This document shows, in pieces, positions 27,911 to 36,884 of a stretch of 64,000 nucleotides of DNA. The DNA lies in contig NZ_CP133778.1 of NCBI RefSeq assembly GCF_034347405.1, positions 496,001-560,000 of the forward strand, given 5' to 3'. The notes under the pieces are model-generated. The model ran no database searches and was not told the DNA's origin. It saw only the letters and a list, made by a program, of their open reading frames with translations. A program made the position numbers and the translations under genes. The DNA is from Pseudomonas sp. CCC3.1 (GTDB lineage: Bacteria; Pseudomonadota; Gammaproteobacteria; Pseudomonadales; Pseudomonadaceae). Each line of letters starts with the position of its first letter. Position 1 is the stretch's first letter.

Positions 27911-28687
27911 GGCACCTCCTAATTGGCCTCAGTTTAAGGCAAAGAGGTGTCTACGAAACCCGGGGCGACTCAGGAATCAGGATGAGCAGCGCCACACCGG
28001 CCCAAAATTTATGGAACGCTACACCGGAGGCTTCAAAACGTTGGTTGGCCCAACGCACCATCAACCCAGTAGCGACGAGGGCAAGCACCACACTAATTGC
28101 AAAGGGCCAAAAGCCGTCAGCCGCCAGCGCTGCGGGCAGGTTCAGCCCACGGCTACTGACAAAGAAGGTGTCATTGAAACTATGGCTATTGCGCGGCCCA
28201 GGCATGCTCAGGAACACGGCGAAGTACCAGAACAGGATTTGCAGCAGCGGCGGAATATTGCGGAACACCTCCACATACACCGTCGCCAATTTGTTGATCA
28301 TCCAATTGGGGGACAAACGCGCCACGCCGATGATGAAGCCGAGGAGGGTTGCCAGGACCACGCCAATCACCGTGACCAGCAAGGTGTTAAGCAACCCGAT
28401 GACGAAGACCCGGGCATAGCTGTCCGATTCGGTGTAATTGATTAAATGTTGAGCGATACCGAAACCGGCACTGCGCTCAAGAAACTCGAAGCCCGAGGTA
28501 ATCCCTCGGTGTTGCAGGTTGGTCTGGGTGTTATTGAACAGGTACCAGCCCAGTGAAACGACCGCCACAATCGTGATGATCTGAAATAGCCACTCACGCA
28601 CTTTGGGATCGCTGAAGCGCAGCTTCTGCTTGGGCGCGACGATTAGGTTTTGCATGGAATGCCCCGAAAAAAAGCAACAGAACATCA

Positions 28688-28707
28688 CCCGGCGGTTAAC
28701 CGCCGGG
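28688..28707. other. Perfect 20-bp palindrome between aapJ and aapQ
   Basis: CCCGGCGGTT followed by its exact complement lies 18 nt after the aapJ stop. There is no T-run, so it is not a full terminator. It may protect the 3' end of aapJ mRNA and give more binding protein than permease. Confidence 0.6.
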
Positions 28708-28725
28708 CGACAACACGCTCAACGA

Positions 28726-29757
28726 TCAGCGCACAGGCGGTGCGTATTGAATGCCGCCGTTGTTCCATAGAGCGTTTAGCCCACGGTCGATTTGCAGAGG
28801 GCTGCCCATTCCCAGGTTTCTCTCAAAGATTTCGCCGTAGTTACCGACTTGCTTGACGATCTGTACGACCCAGTCCTTGCGCAGGTTCAGGTCTTTGCCG
28901 TATTCACCGTCGGCACCCAGTAGGCGGGCTACGTCCGGGTTTTTGCTGGTCTTGGCTTGGTCTTCAACGTTCTTCGAGGTAATGCCCGCTTCTTCAGCGT
29001 TGAGCATGGCGTAGCCAACCCAGCGCACGATGGCCAGCCAGTCGTCGTCGCCGTTTCGCACAATAGGACCCAACGGCTCTTTGGAAATGGTTTCTGGCAG
29101 TACGACGTAATCCGCAGGGTCGGCCAGTTTGCTGCGCTGTGCGTAGAGTTGCGACTTGTCGGAACTCAGTGCGTCACAACGACCGGATTCCAGCGACTTG
29201 GCGCTTTCATCGGAGGTGTCGAAGGTGATCGGCTTGTACTTCAGATTGTTGGCGCGAAAGTAGTCGGAAACGTTCAGCTCGGTGGTGGTACCGGCGAGGA
29301 TGCAGAGGGTTGCACCGTCCAGTTCCTTGGCACTTTTTATGCCTGTTTTTTTGTTAACCAAGAAGCCAACACCGTCGTAGTAGGCGATAAAACCCGGGAA
29401 TTTCATGCCCATTCCTGCATCGCGGGAGCTGGTCATGGTGGTGTTGCGCGACAAGATGTCGATTTCGCCCGATTGCAGGGCCGTGAAACGCTCCTTGGCA
29501 TTCAACTGGCTGAATTTGACCTTGGTGGCGTCACCAAAAACGGCGGCTGCAACCGCGCGGCACACGTCAGCATCTATCCCCAGGATCTTGCCGTGGGCAT
29601 CCGGAACGGAGAAGCCTGGTAAACCATCGGAGACACCGCATTGAATAAAACCTTTCTTCTGGATGGCGTCCAGCGTGGCGCCCGCTATGGCCGCGCTGCT
29701 AAGACCCATCATGGAAGTGGCGGTGAGTGCAAACCAAGCAAGTTTCGATTTGTTCAT
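28726..29757 (-). CDS. aapJ: General amino acid-binding protein AapJ
   Basis: A 343-residue periplasmic binding protein of family 3 with a Sec signal peptide (MNKSKLAWFALTATSMMGLSSAAIAGATL). The family blocks QCGVSDGLPGFSVPDAHGKILGIDADVC and LSRNTTMTSSRDAGMGMKFPG are clear. It is the first gene of aapJQMP. The leader has a repeated AAC element near the start codon that resembles Hfq/Crc sites. It remains intact although its permease partner is broken. Confidence 0.93.
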   Translation of the reverse strand: MNKSKLAWFALTATSMMGLSSAAIAGATLDAIQKKGFIQCGVSDGLPGFSVPDAHGKILGIDADVCRAVAAAVFGDATKVKFSQLNAKERFTALQSGEIDILSRNTTMTSSRDAGMGMKFPGFIAYYDGVGFLVNKKTGIKSAKELDGATLCILAGTTTELNVSDYFRANNLKYKPITFDTSDESAKSLESGRCDALSSDKSQLYAQRSKLADPADYVVLPETISKEPLGPIVRNGDDDWLAIVRWVGYAMLNAEEAGITSKNVEDQAKTSKNPDVARLLGADGEYGKDLNLRKDWVVQIVKQVGNYGEIFERNLGMGSPLQIDRGLNALWNNGGIQYAPPVR

Positions 29758-29769
29758 TCCAATACCTCA

Positions 29770-29792
29770 TGTTGTTTTCATTGTTGTTGTTA
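29770..29792 (-). promoter_or_regulatory. Possible Hfq/Crc (CA-motif) site in the aapJ leader
   Basis: Just upstream of the aapJ SD the mRNA reads AACAACAACAATGAAAACAA, several overlapping AANAANAA motifs. In Pseudomonas such sites bind Hfq with Crc to block translation when preferred carbon is present, and amino acid uptake genes are typical targets. Confidence 0.55.
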
Positions 29793-29938
29793 TCAAAAAC
29801 TTGAGTGTTTTCGCGTTCAGTCATAGGTGTTAGCGGACTAAATTCCTGTCTAATTAAGCGTGCTGCAATAAAGTCGATGGTTGGTTAAAAAGCCCATAGC
29901 TAAGAACGTGGGTTGATAGCCGTGGTAACACTCGAAGA

Positions 29939-32044
29939 CTACAAGTCATTAATAATTTTTTTATTTACGTACAGCCCTGAAAGAGCAGATGCTCTTGCCA
30001 GAAGAAGTTCCTGGACCAAGGAGGCCCAGACTAATCCCTGTGTTGTGCCACCGGCATAAGTTGCTCCGGCGGCAACGCGATTGAATGCGCACCAATGCAC
30101 AATCGACAGTCCATCTTGAGTGCCGGGCCGGGCGCATTCAATGATCTGTAAGTTGTCACTTTCGATTGCCTTGGCGTAAGAGTTTGGAAAGTGCCGAGCA
30201 ACAGCGGCCAAGCACGCCGCGAGTATGTGTTGTTTATCAGCTGGGGCTGAATCGGGCGGCACTTGCCCGGCGGAGACAAGAATGAAGTCTGCGTCCAGGC
30301 GGCAGTTCATGACGCCGATTGGCAGCTCGTAGTGCAGCTTGACCCCGCGCAGGTTGGCACCTTCGTTGCCGACAGCGATCAATTTGAAAAACCAGCCTGT
30401 AATCGGCACGACGTCTGGTTGTTCAACCCCCATGGCCGTGACGACGAAGTGCTCTCTGCTCAGTTCGGTAATTTGCCCCCGACTCAGATGCTGAGGCAGA
30501 AACCGAACCCCGGCGCGCTGCAAAAGCGTCACCAGTTCGGCCATCACCTCGACAAACTCCAGATCGTAGCCCGATACCTCAATAGCCCGACTTATCCCGG
30601 AGATTCCATACCTTGCCTGGAATTGCTGCGGGCTGATCTCCAGGAAATCGCCTCCCGGCTTGCCACTCGGCCAAGGTGTATTTTCAATCGCGTATTGCTC
30701 GCGAATGGCAGCGTCTACGCCCTCGGCACCTTCCCTATAGGCCCGTACAATGTGCGCCTTGGCGAAAGGTCGCAGCGATGGATTATCGGCCAGGAGTTTT
30801 TCAAACAGCTCGATGCCTGCGCGATTGCATTCAATGGCCAAGTGCTGATTGGCGGGGAGCAGGTGGTCGTTATGCAGCGGTTTTGCCACCGTTTCCGTTG
30901 CAGAGAGGTGGCGCATGTTGACGTTCTTGTGACTGGCGCCATCGTTCTCCTGAGCCCCACCGTAGACCGTGACCTGATAATTCGCCAAGCGGCACATCAC
31001 CGCCTGGAGTAGACCATTGATACCTCTGCCAATGATCGACACGCTGGGCGCACCGGCTTGCACGGGCTTGGAGGGGATCATCAATGAGTGCGTACATTTA
31101 CGCCTGACCAGACCCCGCAAGGCCGCAAGGCTCAGTTGCACGCAGACGGCATAGTCAAGGTCGCGATGACAGGCTTGCGTGGTTGCCGCCTGTGTCGTTA
31201 GCGTCGCGGGCTTGCACCAGCTTGAGGTGCTACAGCCGAGTGCTTGGGTGCGCACACGAAATGCATCCAGGGTCGTGGGGCCGTAGTCCACGATCAATTG
31301 GATGCCTTCAGCTTCTGCCAGGGTCTGCAAAGCAGCATCGCTGAAGACCTCCGGTTTGGCGACACAAACCACGCGGGCCTGGGGGTGCAGGCTCTGAATG
31401 AGGGCGCGATCAATGCAGTGTCTGGATTCGTCATTCAGTGACAAACAGATCGCGACTGCATGGGCCCCTTGCAGTGCTTCAAGCCAGTCAACGACAAATG
31501 AGACTCGGTTGATAGGTGCTGGCGCATGGCCGTGGCGCACTAATACCGTGATCCGAATATCCGGATCTTGCTCAAGTAACACGTTAACCAACGCCTTGCC
31601 GACATTGCCGTATCCCAGCACGCAAATCTCACGTGCTATGCAGCCATCGGCGAGAGTCAGCCAGTGCGCGATATAGGCCGAGACATGTGGCGCGTTGACC
31701 CCCGGCGTATTGACCACCTGAATATGGTTGGGGGCGCACAGATCCAGCCGCACTTTATCCAGACTCGCCCCTCTGCGAATCAGAAAAAGGTCTCCAAATG
31801 GGTGGGAAGTGCGCCATTGGTCAATCACCTCGGCATCAATGGTTTGATCTCCGACAACGATGGTTGATGGACGCAGAAGTGCGATCTGTATAAGCAGCGT
31901 TTGCTTGTTTAATGTTGGGGGCAGAAATACGACATTGCTGGGTGCATCAGTTTTCCAGCCGTTGGACACCGGTGCGATATGCAAGATATTTTCGGTAATG
32001 GCAATAAGTGATGCAGCAACTGGCGGAACGCAAGAGGGTCTCAT
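29939..32044 (-). CDS. Fusion of 2-hydroxyacid dehydrogenase-like and FAD-dependent oxidoreductase domains
   Basis: A 701-residue protein with two dinucleotide-binding domains. Residues about 40-275 look like a D-2-hydroxyacid dehydrogenase: VVNTPGVNAPHVSAYIAHW, then NAD motif GYGNVG (144-149). However, the usual catalytic Arg segment reads VCVAKPEVF and no catalytic His is evident, so the reductase site may be lost or altered. Residues about 333-700 are a DAO-like FAD domain: GRGING (339-344) and a C-terminal GLSIVHWCAFNRVAAGATY then GTTQG. No signal peptide. It lies 181 nt upstream of aapJ on the same strand. Amino acid oxidation is a reasonable guess for the C-half; the combined function is unknown. 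Confidence 0.7.
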   Translation of the reverse strand: MRPSCVPPVAASLIAITENILHIAPVSNGWKTDAPSNVVFLPPTLNKQTLLIQIALLRPSTIVVGDQTIDAEVIDQWRTSHPFGDLFLIRRGASLDKVRLDLCAPNHIQVVNTPGVNAPHVSAYIAHWLTLADGCIAREICVLGYGNVGKALVNVLLEQDPDIRITVLVRHGHAPAPINRVSFVVDWLEALQGAHAVAICLSLNDESRHCIDRALIQSLHPQARVVCVAKPEVFSDAALQTLAEAEGIQLIVDYGPTTLDAFRVRTQALGCSTSSWCKPATLTTQAATTQACHRDLDYAVCVQLSLAALRGLVRRKCTHSLMIPSKPVQAGAPSVSIIGRGINGLLQAVMCRLANYQVTVYGGAQENDGASHKNVNMRHLSATETVAKPLHNDHLLPANQHLAIECNRAGIELFEKLLADNPSLRPFAKAHIVRAYREGAEGVDAAIREQYAIENTPWPSGKPGGDFLEISPQQFQARYGISGISRAIEVSGYDLEFVEVMAELVTLLQRAGVRFLPQHLSRGQITELSREHFVVTAMGVEQPDVVPITGWFFKLIAVGNEGANLRGVKLHYELPIGVMNCRLDADFILVSAGQVPPDSAPADKQHILAACLAAVARHFPNSYAKAIESDNLQIIECARPGTQDGLSIVHWCAFNRVAAGATYAGGTTQGLVWASLVQELLLARASALSGLYVNKKIINDL

Positions 32045-32483
32045 AGCGTTATCTCCAACACTTCTGACCTGTTAACACCCCACGCAGAGGCATTTAATAA
32101 AGTTTGGCTTTACACAAGCAAATTTTGGATTTTTCTGAGGGGTTCTTCTGAAAGTAGTGACCAACTCTCAAGAAGTTTCGAATGGAGTATGACTAACGTC
32201 AAAAGCATACTTGGCAGGTAGCAGTATCTTGAACTTATTCATGTGTAAGTCCTTTGTTATTTTAGATGCGTCATTTAATTACTTCGGCAAAACTAGCAGC
32301 AACTAGCATTAAGGTCTGTAGGACGCTTCCCAAATTTCATGAATAGTTTGTTTTTGGCAGCTGCATTGCCAAAGCCCCTGTCGCGCAGCTTTCAGGTATT
32401 TCCTGCCAAGTAAGCCTTCGGGTGTCGCCGGTCTGGTTTTTACCAGTGGCCGTTTTTTGTCGCCTGCGACACCCGCATAGCCT
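32045..32483. other. AT-rich non-coding region with an inverted repeat
   Basis: No gene is supported here. The stretch 32090-32340 is clearly richer in A and T than the rest of the window and should contain the promoter of the 701-residue fusion gene. Near kdgR, GGGTGTCGC (32420-32428) and GCGACACCC (32466-32474) form an inverted repeat that encloses a smaller hairpin CTGGT/ACCAG (32433-32446) and a T6 run. It may mark the end of the kdgR transcript, although the T-run is on the wrong side for that strand. Confidence 0.45.
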
Positions 32484-33263
32484 CTAAGGGTGCCAGCCCA
32501 ATTGGCTGGAGATTTGTTGCGAGGCTTCCATCAGTTGTTTGACGTAGTCCTGTTTCAGCTCTTCGCGAAAGCGAAAGCACGGAAAGGACACGCTCATGCC
32601 GCCGATCACGTGGCCGAAGCGGTCTCGGATGGGCGCTGCCAGGCAGCGCATGTTGTCTTCGAATTCTTCATGGTCTTCGCCATAGCCTTGCTCGCGAACG
32701 ATGGCCAGTTCTTGCAGGTACTCCTCGATGCTGACGAGGGTGTTGGCGGTTCGGCGCTCGAAACTTTCTTCGCGCAAATGCGCGAGCAATTCATCTTCGT
32801 CCAGCCACGCCATCAGCACTTTGCCGATGCCGGTGCAGTACAGCGGCGCGCGGCGACCGATGCGCGAATACATGCGCAGGTTGTACTTGGAGTCGATCTT
32901 GTGCACGTAGACGATGCTGCCTTCGTCGAGGATGCCCAAGTGCACGGTCTCGCCGGTCAGCTCATTGATGCGGCGCATGCCCGGTTCGGCTTCGCGCACG
33001 ATGTCCAGATGGGGCAGGGCTTGTGCGCCCAGTTCGAACAGCCGAACGCTGAGCCGATAGCGGTCTTCGGCGTCCTGGACCACATAACCACGGGCTTTGA
33101 GTGACTGTAAAAAGCGGTAAACCGTGCTTTTCGACATATCGAGCTTTTGCGCGATTTCTGAAACGCCACTTTCTTCAGGGTGCTCTGCCAGGGCTTCAAG
33201 CACAGCCATGGTCCGCCCAACGGCCGAGACCAAATCATTGTTTTGGGTGGTGCTGTTGTCCAT
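32484..33263 (-). CDS. kdgR: IclR-family regulator KdgR
   Basis: A 259-residue IclR protein: N-terminal winged helix (SAVGRTMAVLEALAEHP, VSEIAQKLDMSKSTVYRFLQSL) and a C-terminal effector domain (GETVHLGILDEGSIVYVHKID, PLYCTGIGKVLMAWL). The ATG at 33263 has GGAG 5 nt upstream; the frame is open to 33860 but that extension runs through the promoter region and the kinase gene and is rejected. It is divergent from a KDG kinase and sugar acid genes, and two KdgR-like palindromes lie between. KDG or KDPG is the likely inducer. Confidence 0.88.
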   Translation of the reverse strand: MDNSTTQNNDLVSAVGRTMAVLEALAEHPEESGVSEIAQKLDMSKSTVYRFLQSLKARGYVVQDAEDRYRLSVRLFELGAQALPHLDIVREAEPGMRRINELTGETVHLGILDEGSIVYVHKIDSKYNLRMYSRIGRRAPLYCTGIGKVLMAWLDEDELLAHLREESFERRTANTLVSIEEYLQELAIVREQGYGEDHEEFEDNMRCLAAPIRDRFGHVIGGMSVSFPCFRFREELKQDYVKQLMEASQQISSQLGWHP

Positions 33264-33312
33264 GGAGGCTCCAACGCCATTAAAAAAACCAAGGATATAC
33301 CCAAGCGAATCG

Positions 33313-33325
33313 AAACGCTGTTCCA
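33313..33325. promoter_or_regulatory. KdgR-like operator 1 (imperfect)
   Basis: GAAACGCTGTTCC, a 13-bp imperfect palindrome followed by ATTTTC, fits the general AT-flanked GAAAC...GTTTC form of KdgR sites. It is 66 bp from operator 2 and just upstream of the -35 of the kinase promoter. Confidence 0.5.
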
Positions 33326-33332
33326 TTTTCCT

Positions 33333-33360
33333 TGACGGTATAGGAATTTTCATTAAACTC
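33333..33360 (+). promoter_or_regulatory. Promoter of the kdgK-uxuA operon
   Basis: -35 TTGACG (33333-33338) and -10 TAAACT (33355-33360) with a 16-bp spacer. It is flanked by the two KdgR-like palindromes, and operator 2 begins about 13-19 bp after the -10, a position that suits repression. Confidence 0.5.
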
Positions 33361-33378
33361 GGCGGCAACAAACAAAAT

Positions 33379-33391
33379 GAAACGCCGTTTC
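33379..33391. promoter_or_regulatory. KdgR-like operator 2 (perfect palindrome)
   Basis: GAAACG-C-CGTTTC is a perfect 13-bp palindrome within AAAATGAAAC...GTTTCGAAAA, close to the enterobacterial KdgR consensus. It would cover the start of the kdgK transcript. An AACAATAA motif (33395-33402) follows and might be an Hfq/Crc element. Confidence 0.58.
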
Positions 33392-33464
33392 GAAAACAAT
33401 AATAGCGGTGCGCACGGCCACGATTTTCGTGTCTGCGCTCACGCAAGGCACAAGGCGCGCAGTA

Positions 33465-34466
33465 ATGACGGTAACGCTTGGGCATTGCCCACAAGCCGAA
33501 CGATCCCGCCCCCTCAAGGTGGCGCTGATCGGCGAGTGCATGATTGAAATGCGCGGTGAGCTGGGCGCAGGCTTCAGCCAGACGTTTGGCGGGGACACGC
33601 TCAATGCAGCGGTCTATCTGGCCCGTGTCAGTACGGGCAGCGCAATTGTTGCGGATTACATCACAGCGGTCGGCGCAGACGCGTTCAGCGTTGCCATGCG
33701 CCAGTTGTGGCGCGACGAAGGCGTCGGTGATCAGCATGTACGCGTGATCCCGGATGCGCTGCCGGGTTTGTACTTTATCCAGACCGATGACCAGGGCGAG
33801 CGCCGCTTTGCCTATTGGCGTGGCGAAGCCGCTGCACGGCGGGTTTTCGATGGGCCGCAAGCCGATGAATTGCTGCGTGCGCTGGCCGATTACGACTATG
33901 TCTATTTAAGCGGTATCAGCCTGGCGATCCTCACGCCCGGTGGCCGCGAACGCCTGATGCACGCCTTGAGCAAGGCTCGAAAGGGCGGCACGCGCATCGT
34001 CTTTGACAACAATTACCGCCCTCATTTATGGCCCGATGTGCACGCCGCGCGTCAGGCCTACAGCGACATGCTGCGCCTGACGGATCTGGCGCTGATCACC
34101 TGGGAAGACGACGCCACGCTGTTCGGTTATGCCGACCATCACGCGCTGTTCCGCGCTTATGCAGCATTCGGCGTTGGCGAAGTGGCGCTCAAGCGTGGCG
34201 CGGCCTCGTGTTTGATTCAGTGCGCTGCCGGGCATTTTGAAGTGCCTGCCGAACAGGTGTCGCGCATCGTCGACACCACGGCGGCGGGTGACTCGTTCAG
34301 CGCCGCCTATCTTGCCTGTCGCTTGCAAGGTGGCGAGCCGCAACTGGCGGCGCGCTGGGGTCATCGGCTGGCTGCACAAGTGGTCCAGTACCCCGGCGCA
34401 CTGATCCCGAGAGCGGCGATGCCAACGCTGAGCCTGCCTGTTTTTTCTTCTGTCGCTGAGGCCTGA
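33465..34466 (+). CDS. kdgK: 2-dehydro-3-deoxygluconokinase KdgK
   Basis: A 333-residue PfkB-family sugar kinase that phosphorylates KDG to KDPG. Family marks are [23 protein letters not shown] and the catalytic [15 protein letters not shown] (Asp as base; the usual first Gly of GAGD is Ala). The ATG at 33465 is chosen because KdgK proteins begin shortly before LIGE; an in-frame GTG at 33408 is possible. The manD-like gene follows after 4 nt. This is the only KDG kinase in the window and would serve both sugar acid branches. No KDPG aldolase gene is present here. Confidence 0.88.
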   Translation: MTVTLGHCPQAERSRPLKVALIGECMIEMRGELGAGFSQTFGGDTLNAAVYLARVSTGSAIVADYITAVGADAFSVAMRQLWRDEGVGDQHVRVIPDALPGLYFIQTDDQGERRFAYWRGEAAARRVFDGPQADELLRALADYDYVYLSGISLAILTPGGRERLMHALSKARKGGTRIVFDNNYRPHLWPDVHAARQAYSDMLRLTDLALITWEDDATLFGYADHHALFRAYAAFGVGEVALKRGAASCLIQCAAGHFEVPAEQVSRIVDTTAAGDSFSAAYLACRLQGGEPQLAARWGHRLAAQVVQYPGALIPRAAMPTLSLPVFSSVAEA

Positions 34467-34470
34467 TCGC

Positions 34471-35682
34471 ATGAAAATCGTTGAAGCGCGCGTGATTGTC
34501 ACCTGCCCGGGTCGCAACCTGATCACCCTGAAAATTGTCACCGACTCCGGCCTCTATGGCATCGGCGATGCCACCTTGAATGGCCGTGAAATGGCCGTGG
34601 TGGCTTACCTCGAAGAGCACGTGCTGCCCGCGTTGATCGGTCGTGATGCCCAGCGCATCGAAGACATTTGGCAATACCTGTATCGCGGGGCCTATTGGCG
34701 CCGTGGCCCGGTGACCATGACTGCGATTGCTGCTGTCGACGTCGCCTTGTGGGACATCAAAGCCAAGGCCGCCAACATGCCGCTGTACCAGTTGCTCGGT
34801 GGCAAGAGCCGCGAGCGGGTGATGGTGTACGGGCACGCCACGGGCAAAGACATTGAAGGCTGTCTGGACGAAGTCGCCCGTCATGTGGAACTGGGTTACA
34901 AAGCCGTGCGCGTGCAATGCGGGATTCCCGGCATTGCCACCACCTATGGCGTGGCCAAGCGCAGCGGCGAGCGCTATGAACCGGCTGACAGCGATCTGCC
35001 TGCCGAGCATGTGTGGGACACCGCCAAGTACCTCAACCATGTGCCTAAATTGTTCGCTGCCGTGCGCGAGCGCTTTGGGGATGATTTGCACATTCTGCAT
35101 GACGTCCACCACCGCCTTACGCCGATTGAAGCCGGGCGTTTGGGCAAGGCGGTGGAACCGTTCAACCTGTTCTGGCTGGAGGACTGCACCCCGGCCGAGA
35201 ACCAGGAGGCGTTCCGCCTGATTCGCCAGCACACCACCACCCCGCTGGCGGTGGGCGAAGTGTTCAACTCGATTCACGACTGCCGCGAGTTGATCCAGGA
35301 ACAGTTGATTGACTACATCCGCGCCACGCTGGTGCATGCCGGTGGCATCAGCCACGTGCGCCGGATTGCCGATTTTGCAGCGCTCTACCAAGTGCGCACC
35401 GGGTTTCACGGGGCCACTGACCTGTCGCCGGTGACCATGGGCGCGGCGCTGCATTTTGATACGTGGGTGCCTAATTTCGGTATCCAGGAGCACATGCCGC
35501 ACGACCCGCTGACCGACGAAGTGTTCCCTCACGCCTATCGCTTTGAAGACGGCCATTTCACCCCGGGTGAAACGCCGGGGCACGGCGTGGATATCGATGA
35601 AAAACTGGCCGCCCAATACCCCTATAAACGCGCCAGCCTGCCGGTCAATCGCCTGGAAGACGGCACGCTCTGGCACTGGTAA
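34471..35682 (+). CDS. Enolase-superfamily sugar acid dehydratase (ManD/RspA type)
   Basis: A 403-residue mandelate racemase/enolase-superfamily enzyme of the D-mannonate dehydratase subgroup; length and N-terminus ([20 protein letters not shown]) match ManD/RspA closely. Magnesium ligands lie in [18 protein letters not shown] and VGEVFNS, with a catalytic His region in [11 protein letters not shown]. Activity would be D-mannonate (or D-gluconate) to KDG. A second, unrelated mannonate dehydratase (UxuA) closes the same operon, so this one may have a different or weak substrate. The next gene is an RspB-like dehydrogenase, as in rspAB. Confidence 0.87.
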   Translation: MKIVEARVIVTCPGRNLITLKIVTDSGLYGIGDATLNGREMAVVAYLEEHVLPALIGRDAQRIEDIWQYLYRGAYWRRGPVTMTAIAAVDVALWDIKAKAANMPLYQLLGGKSRERVMVYGHATGKDIEGCLDEVARHVELGYKAVRVQCGIPGIATTYGVAKRSGERYEPADSDLPAEHVWDTAKYLNHVPKLFAAVRERFGDDLHILHDVHHRLTPIEAGRLGKAVEPFNLFWLEDCTPAENQEAFRLIRQHTTTPLAVGEVFNSIHDCRELIQEQLIDYIRATLVHAGGISHVRRIADFAALYQVRTGFHGATDLSPVTMGAALHFDTWVPNFGIQEHMPHDPLTDEVFPHAYRFEDGHFTPGETPGHGVDIDEKLAAQYPYKRASLPVNRLEDGTLWHW

Positions 35683-35760
35683 CACACCGTTTAAAGCGTT
35701 TTGCGCGACTGTTTAATAACTATAAAAAATTGGGCGTCATGCCTTGGCAGGAGTTATCCG

Positions 35761-36792
35761 ATGAAAGCGTTTCAAGTGAGAGCACCTTTTGAATTCGGCC
35801 TGGCCCAGGTCGAGGTCCCGCAGGTGGCCCGCAATGAGGTCAAGGTCGATGTGGCCTACGCCGGTATCTGCGGCTCGGATCTGCACATCATTCACGGACA
35901 GAACGCCTTTGTGCGCTTTCCGCGTGTCACCGGCCACGAGTTTTCGGGCGTGGTACGCGAAGTGGGTGAGGGGGTTGCGCACATCAAGGTCGGCGACCGT
36001 GTGTGCATCGACCCGGTCATCAGCTGCGGCACCTGCTACCCGTGCCGCATCAATCGGCCCAACGTGTGCACCCAGTTGCAAGTGATCGGCGTGCACCGCG
36101 ACGGTGGCTTCAGCGAGCAAGTCAGCGTGCCAGCGAGCAACGTCCATCCTCTGCCGGATTCGATGTCGCTGAGCCATGCCGCGCTGGTCGAACCCTACTC
36201 CATCGCCCTCAATGTACTGGACCGCATGCAGCCGCATCCGGGCGACAGCCTGCTGATTTACGGCGCCGGGGTGATTGGCCTGACGCTGGTACAAATGGCT
36301 AAAGCGCTGGGGCTGACAGACATCACCGTGACCGACGTGATTGACGAGCGTCTGCAAACCGCCCGCGCGCTGGGCGCCACCCGGACCCTCAACGGCAAAG
36401 AAGTGGACGTTGAAGCGAGCATGCGCGAGCTGACGAATGGCGAAGGCGTGCCGTTGATTGTCGATGCTGCCTGCATTCCGGCGCTGATGCCGCAAATGGT
36501 GCGTCTGGCCTCCCCGGCGGGGCGTATTGGCCTGCTGGGCTTTAACGCTACGCCAAGCGATCTGGTGCAACTGGAAATGATCAAAAAGGAACTCACCCTG
36601 GTGGGTTCACGCCTCAACAATCGCAAGTTCCCACGGGTGATCGAACTGATCGCCAGCGGCAAGTTGCAGGTTCAGGAAATGATCAGCCACCGCATCCAGT
36701 TCGACGAAATGCCGGACGCCATCGCGCTGATCGAGAACCATCCCGAGCAGACCCGAAAAGTGCTGGTGCAACTCAACAGCGCTCACGCCTGA
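35761..36792 (+). CDS. Zinc dehydrogenase, RspB-like (L-gulonate/L-idonate 5-dehydrogenase type)
   Basis: A 343-residue medium-chain dehydrogenase. Catalytic zinc ligands are in GICGSDLHI and GHEFSG; the structural zinc is bound by four Cys in [15 protein letters not shown]; the NAD motif is IYGAGVIGL. The ATG at 35761 has GGAG 8 nt upstream; the frame from 35701 has no SD. Between a ManD-type dehydratase and UxuB/UxuA, oxidation of L-gulonate to D-fructuronate is the most consistent role. L-idonate dehydrogenase is an alternative. Confidence 0.82.
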   Translation: MKAFQVRAPFEFGLAQVEVPQVARNEVKVDVAYAGICGSDLHIIHGQNAFVRFPRVTGHEFSGVVREVGEGVAHIKVGDRVCIDPVISCGTCYPCRINRPNVCTQLQVIGVHRDGGFSEQVSVPASNVHPLPDSMSLSHAALVEPYSIALNVLDRMQPHPGDSLLIYGAGVIGLTLVQMAKALGLTDITVTDVIDERLQTARALGATRTLNGKEVDVEASMRELTNGEGVPLIVDAACIPALMPQMVRLASPAGRIGLLGFNATPSDLVQLEMIKKELTLVGSRLNNRKFPRVIELIASGKLQVQEMISHRIQFDEMPDAIALIENHPEQTRKVLVQLNSAHA

Positions 36793-36884
36793 AGAGCGAC
36801 TCACTCACTGTAGGAACGCTTCAGATACACGTGCCCACTGATGGGCACCCTCACCGAATAAACATAAGAAAGCGGGAGGTTCCA

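Larger units (their letters stand above)
26742..27972 (-). mobile_element. IS3-family insertion sequence in aapQ, 1231 bp
   Basis: The ends are imperfect inverted repeats of about 27 bp: the left end begins TGAATCGCCCCGGATT and the right end, read inward, TGAGTCGCCCCGGGTT; both then reach TAGACACC. They have the TG...CA tips of the IS3 family. Flanking GGA triplets at 26739-26741 and 27973-27975 are the target duplication. It carries orfA and orfB in overlapping frames with an A6G slippery site. Intact ends, intact ORFs and an exact duplication indicate a recent insertion. Confidence 0.93.
26240..28655 (-). pseudogene. aapQ: aapQ permease gene split by an IS3-family element
   Basis: The N-terminal part lies at 28655-27973 (MQNLIVAPKQKLRFSDPK) and the C-terminal part at 26738-26240, with an IS between them. 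The N-terminal fragment reads LLILIP and then enters the IS, stopping after ESPRVS; the other part resumes at ALCALVFG. Removing the IS and one GGA copy restores an uninterrupted 393-residue frame with the EAA loop TEAARSLGLRPGPTLRKVIIPQAL, which is the normal size. So the gene has no damage other than the insertion. The start at 28655 is chosen over the ORF extension to 28688. Loss of AapQ should abolish the transporter. Confidence 0.92.

Noticed and set aside
32420..32474. Inverted repeat downstream of kdgR as a standard terminator
   Set aside because: Its T6 run follows the hairpin on the plus strand, not on the strand transcribed for kdgR, so I list it only as an inverted repeat.
33264..33860. 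N-terminal extension of KdgR by 199 residues
   Set aside because: It would read through the divergent promoter, both operators and part of kdgK; the ATG at 33263 has an SD and gives the normal IclR length.
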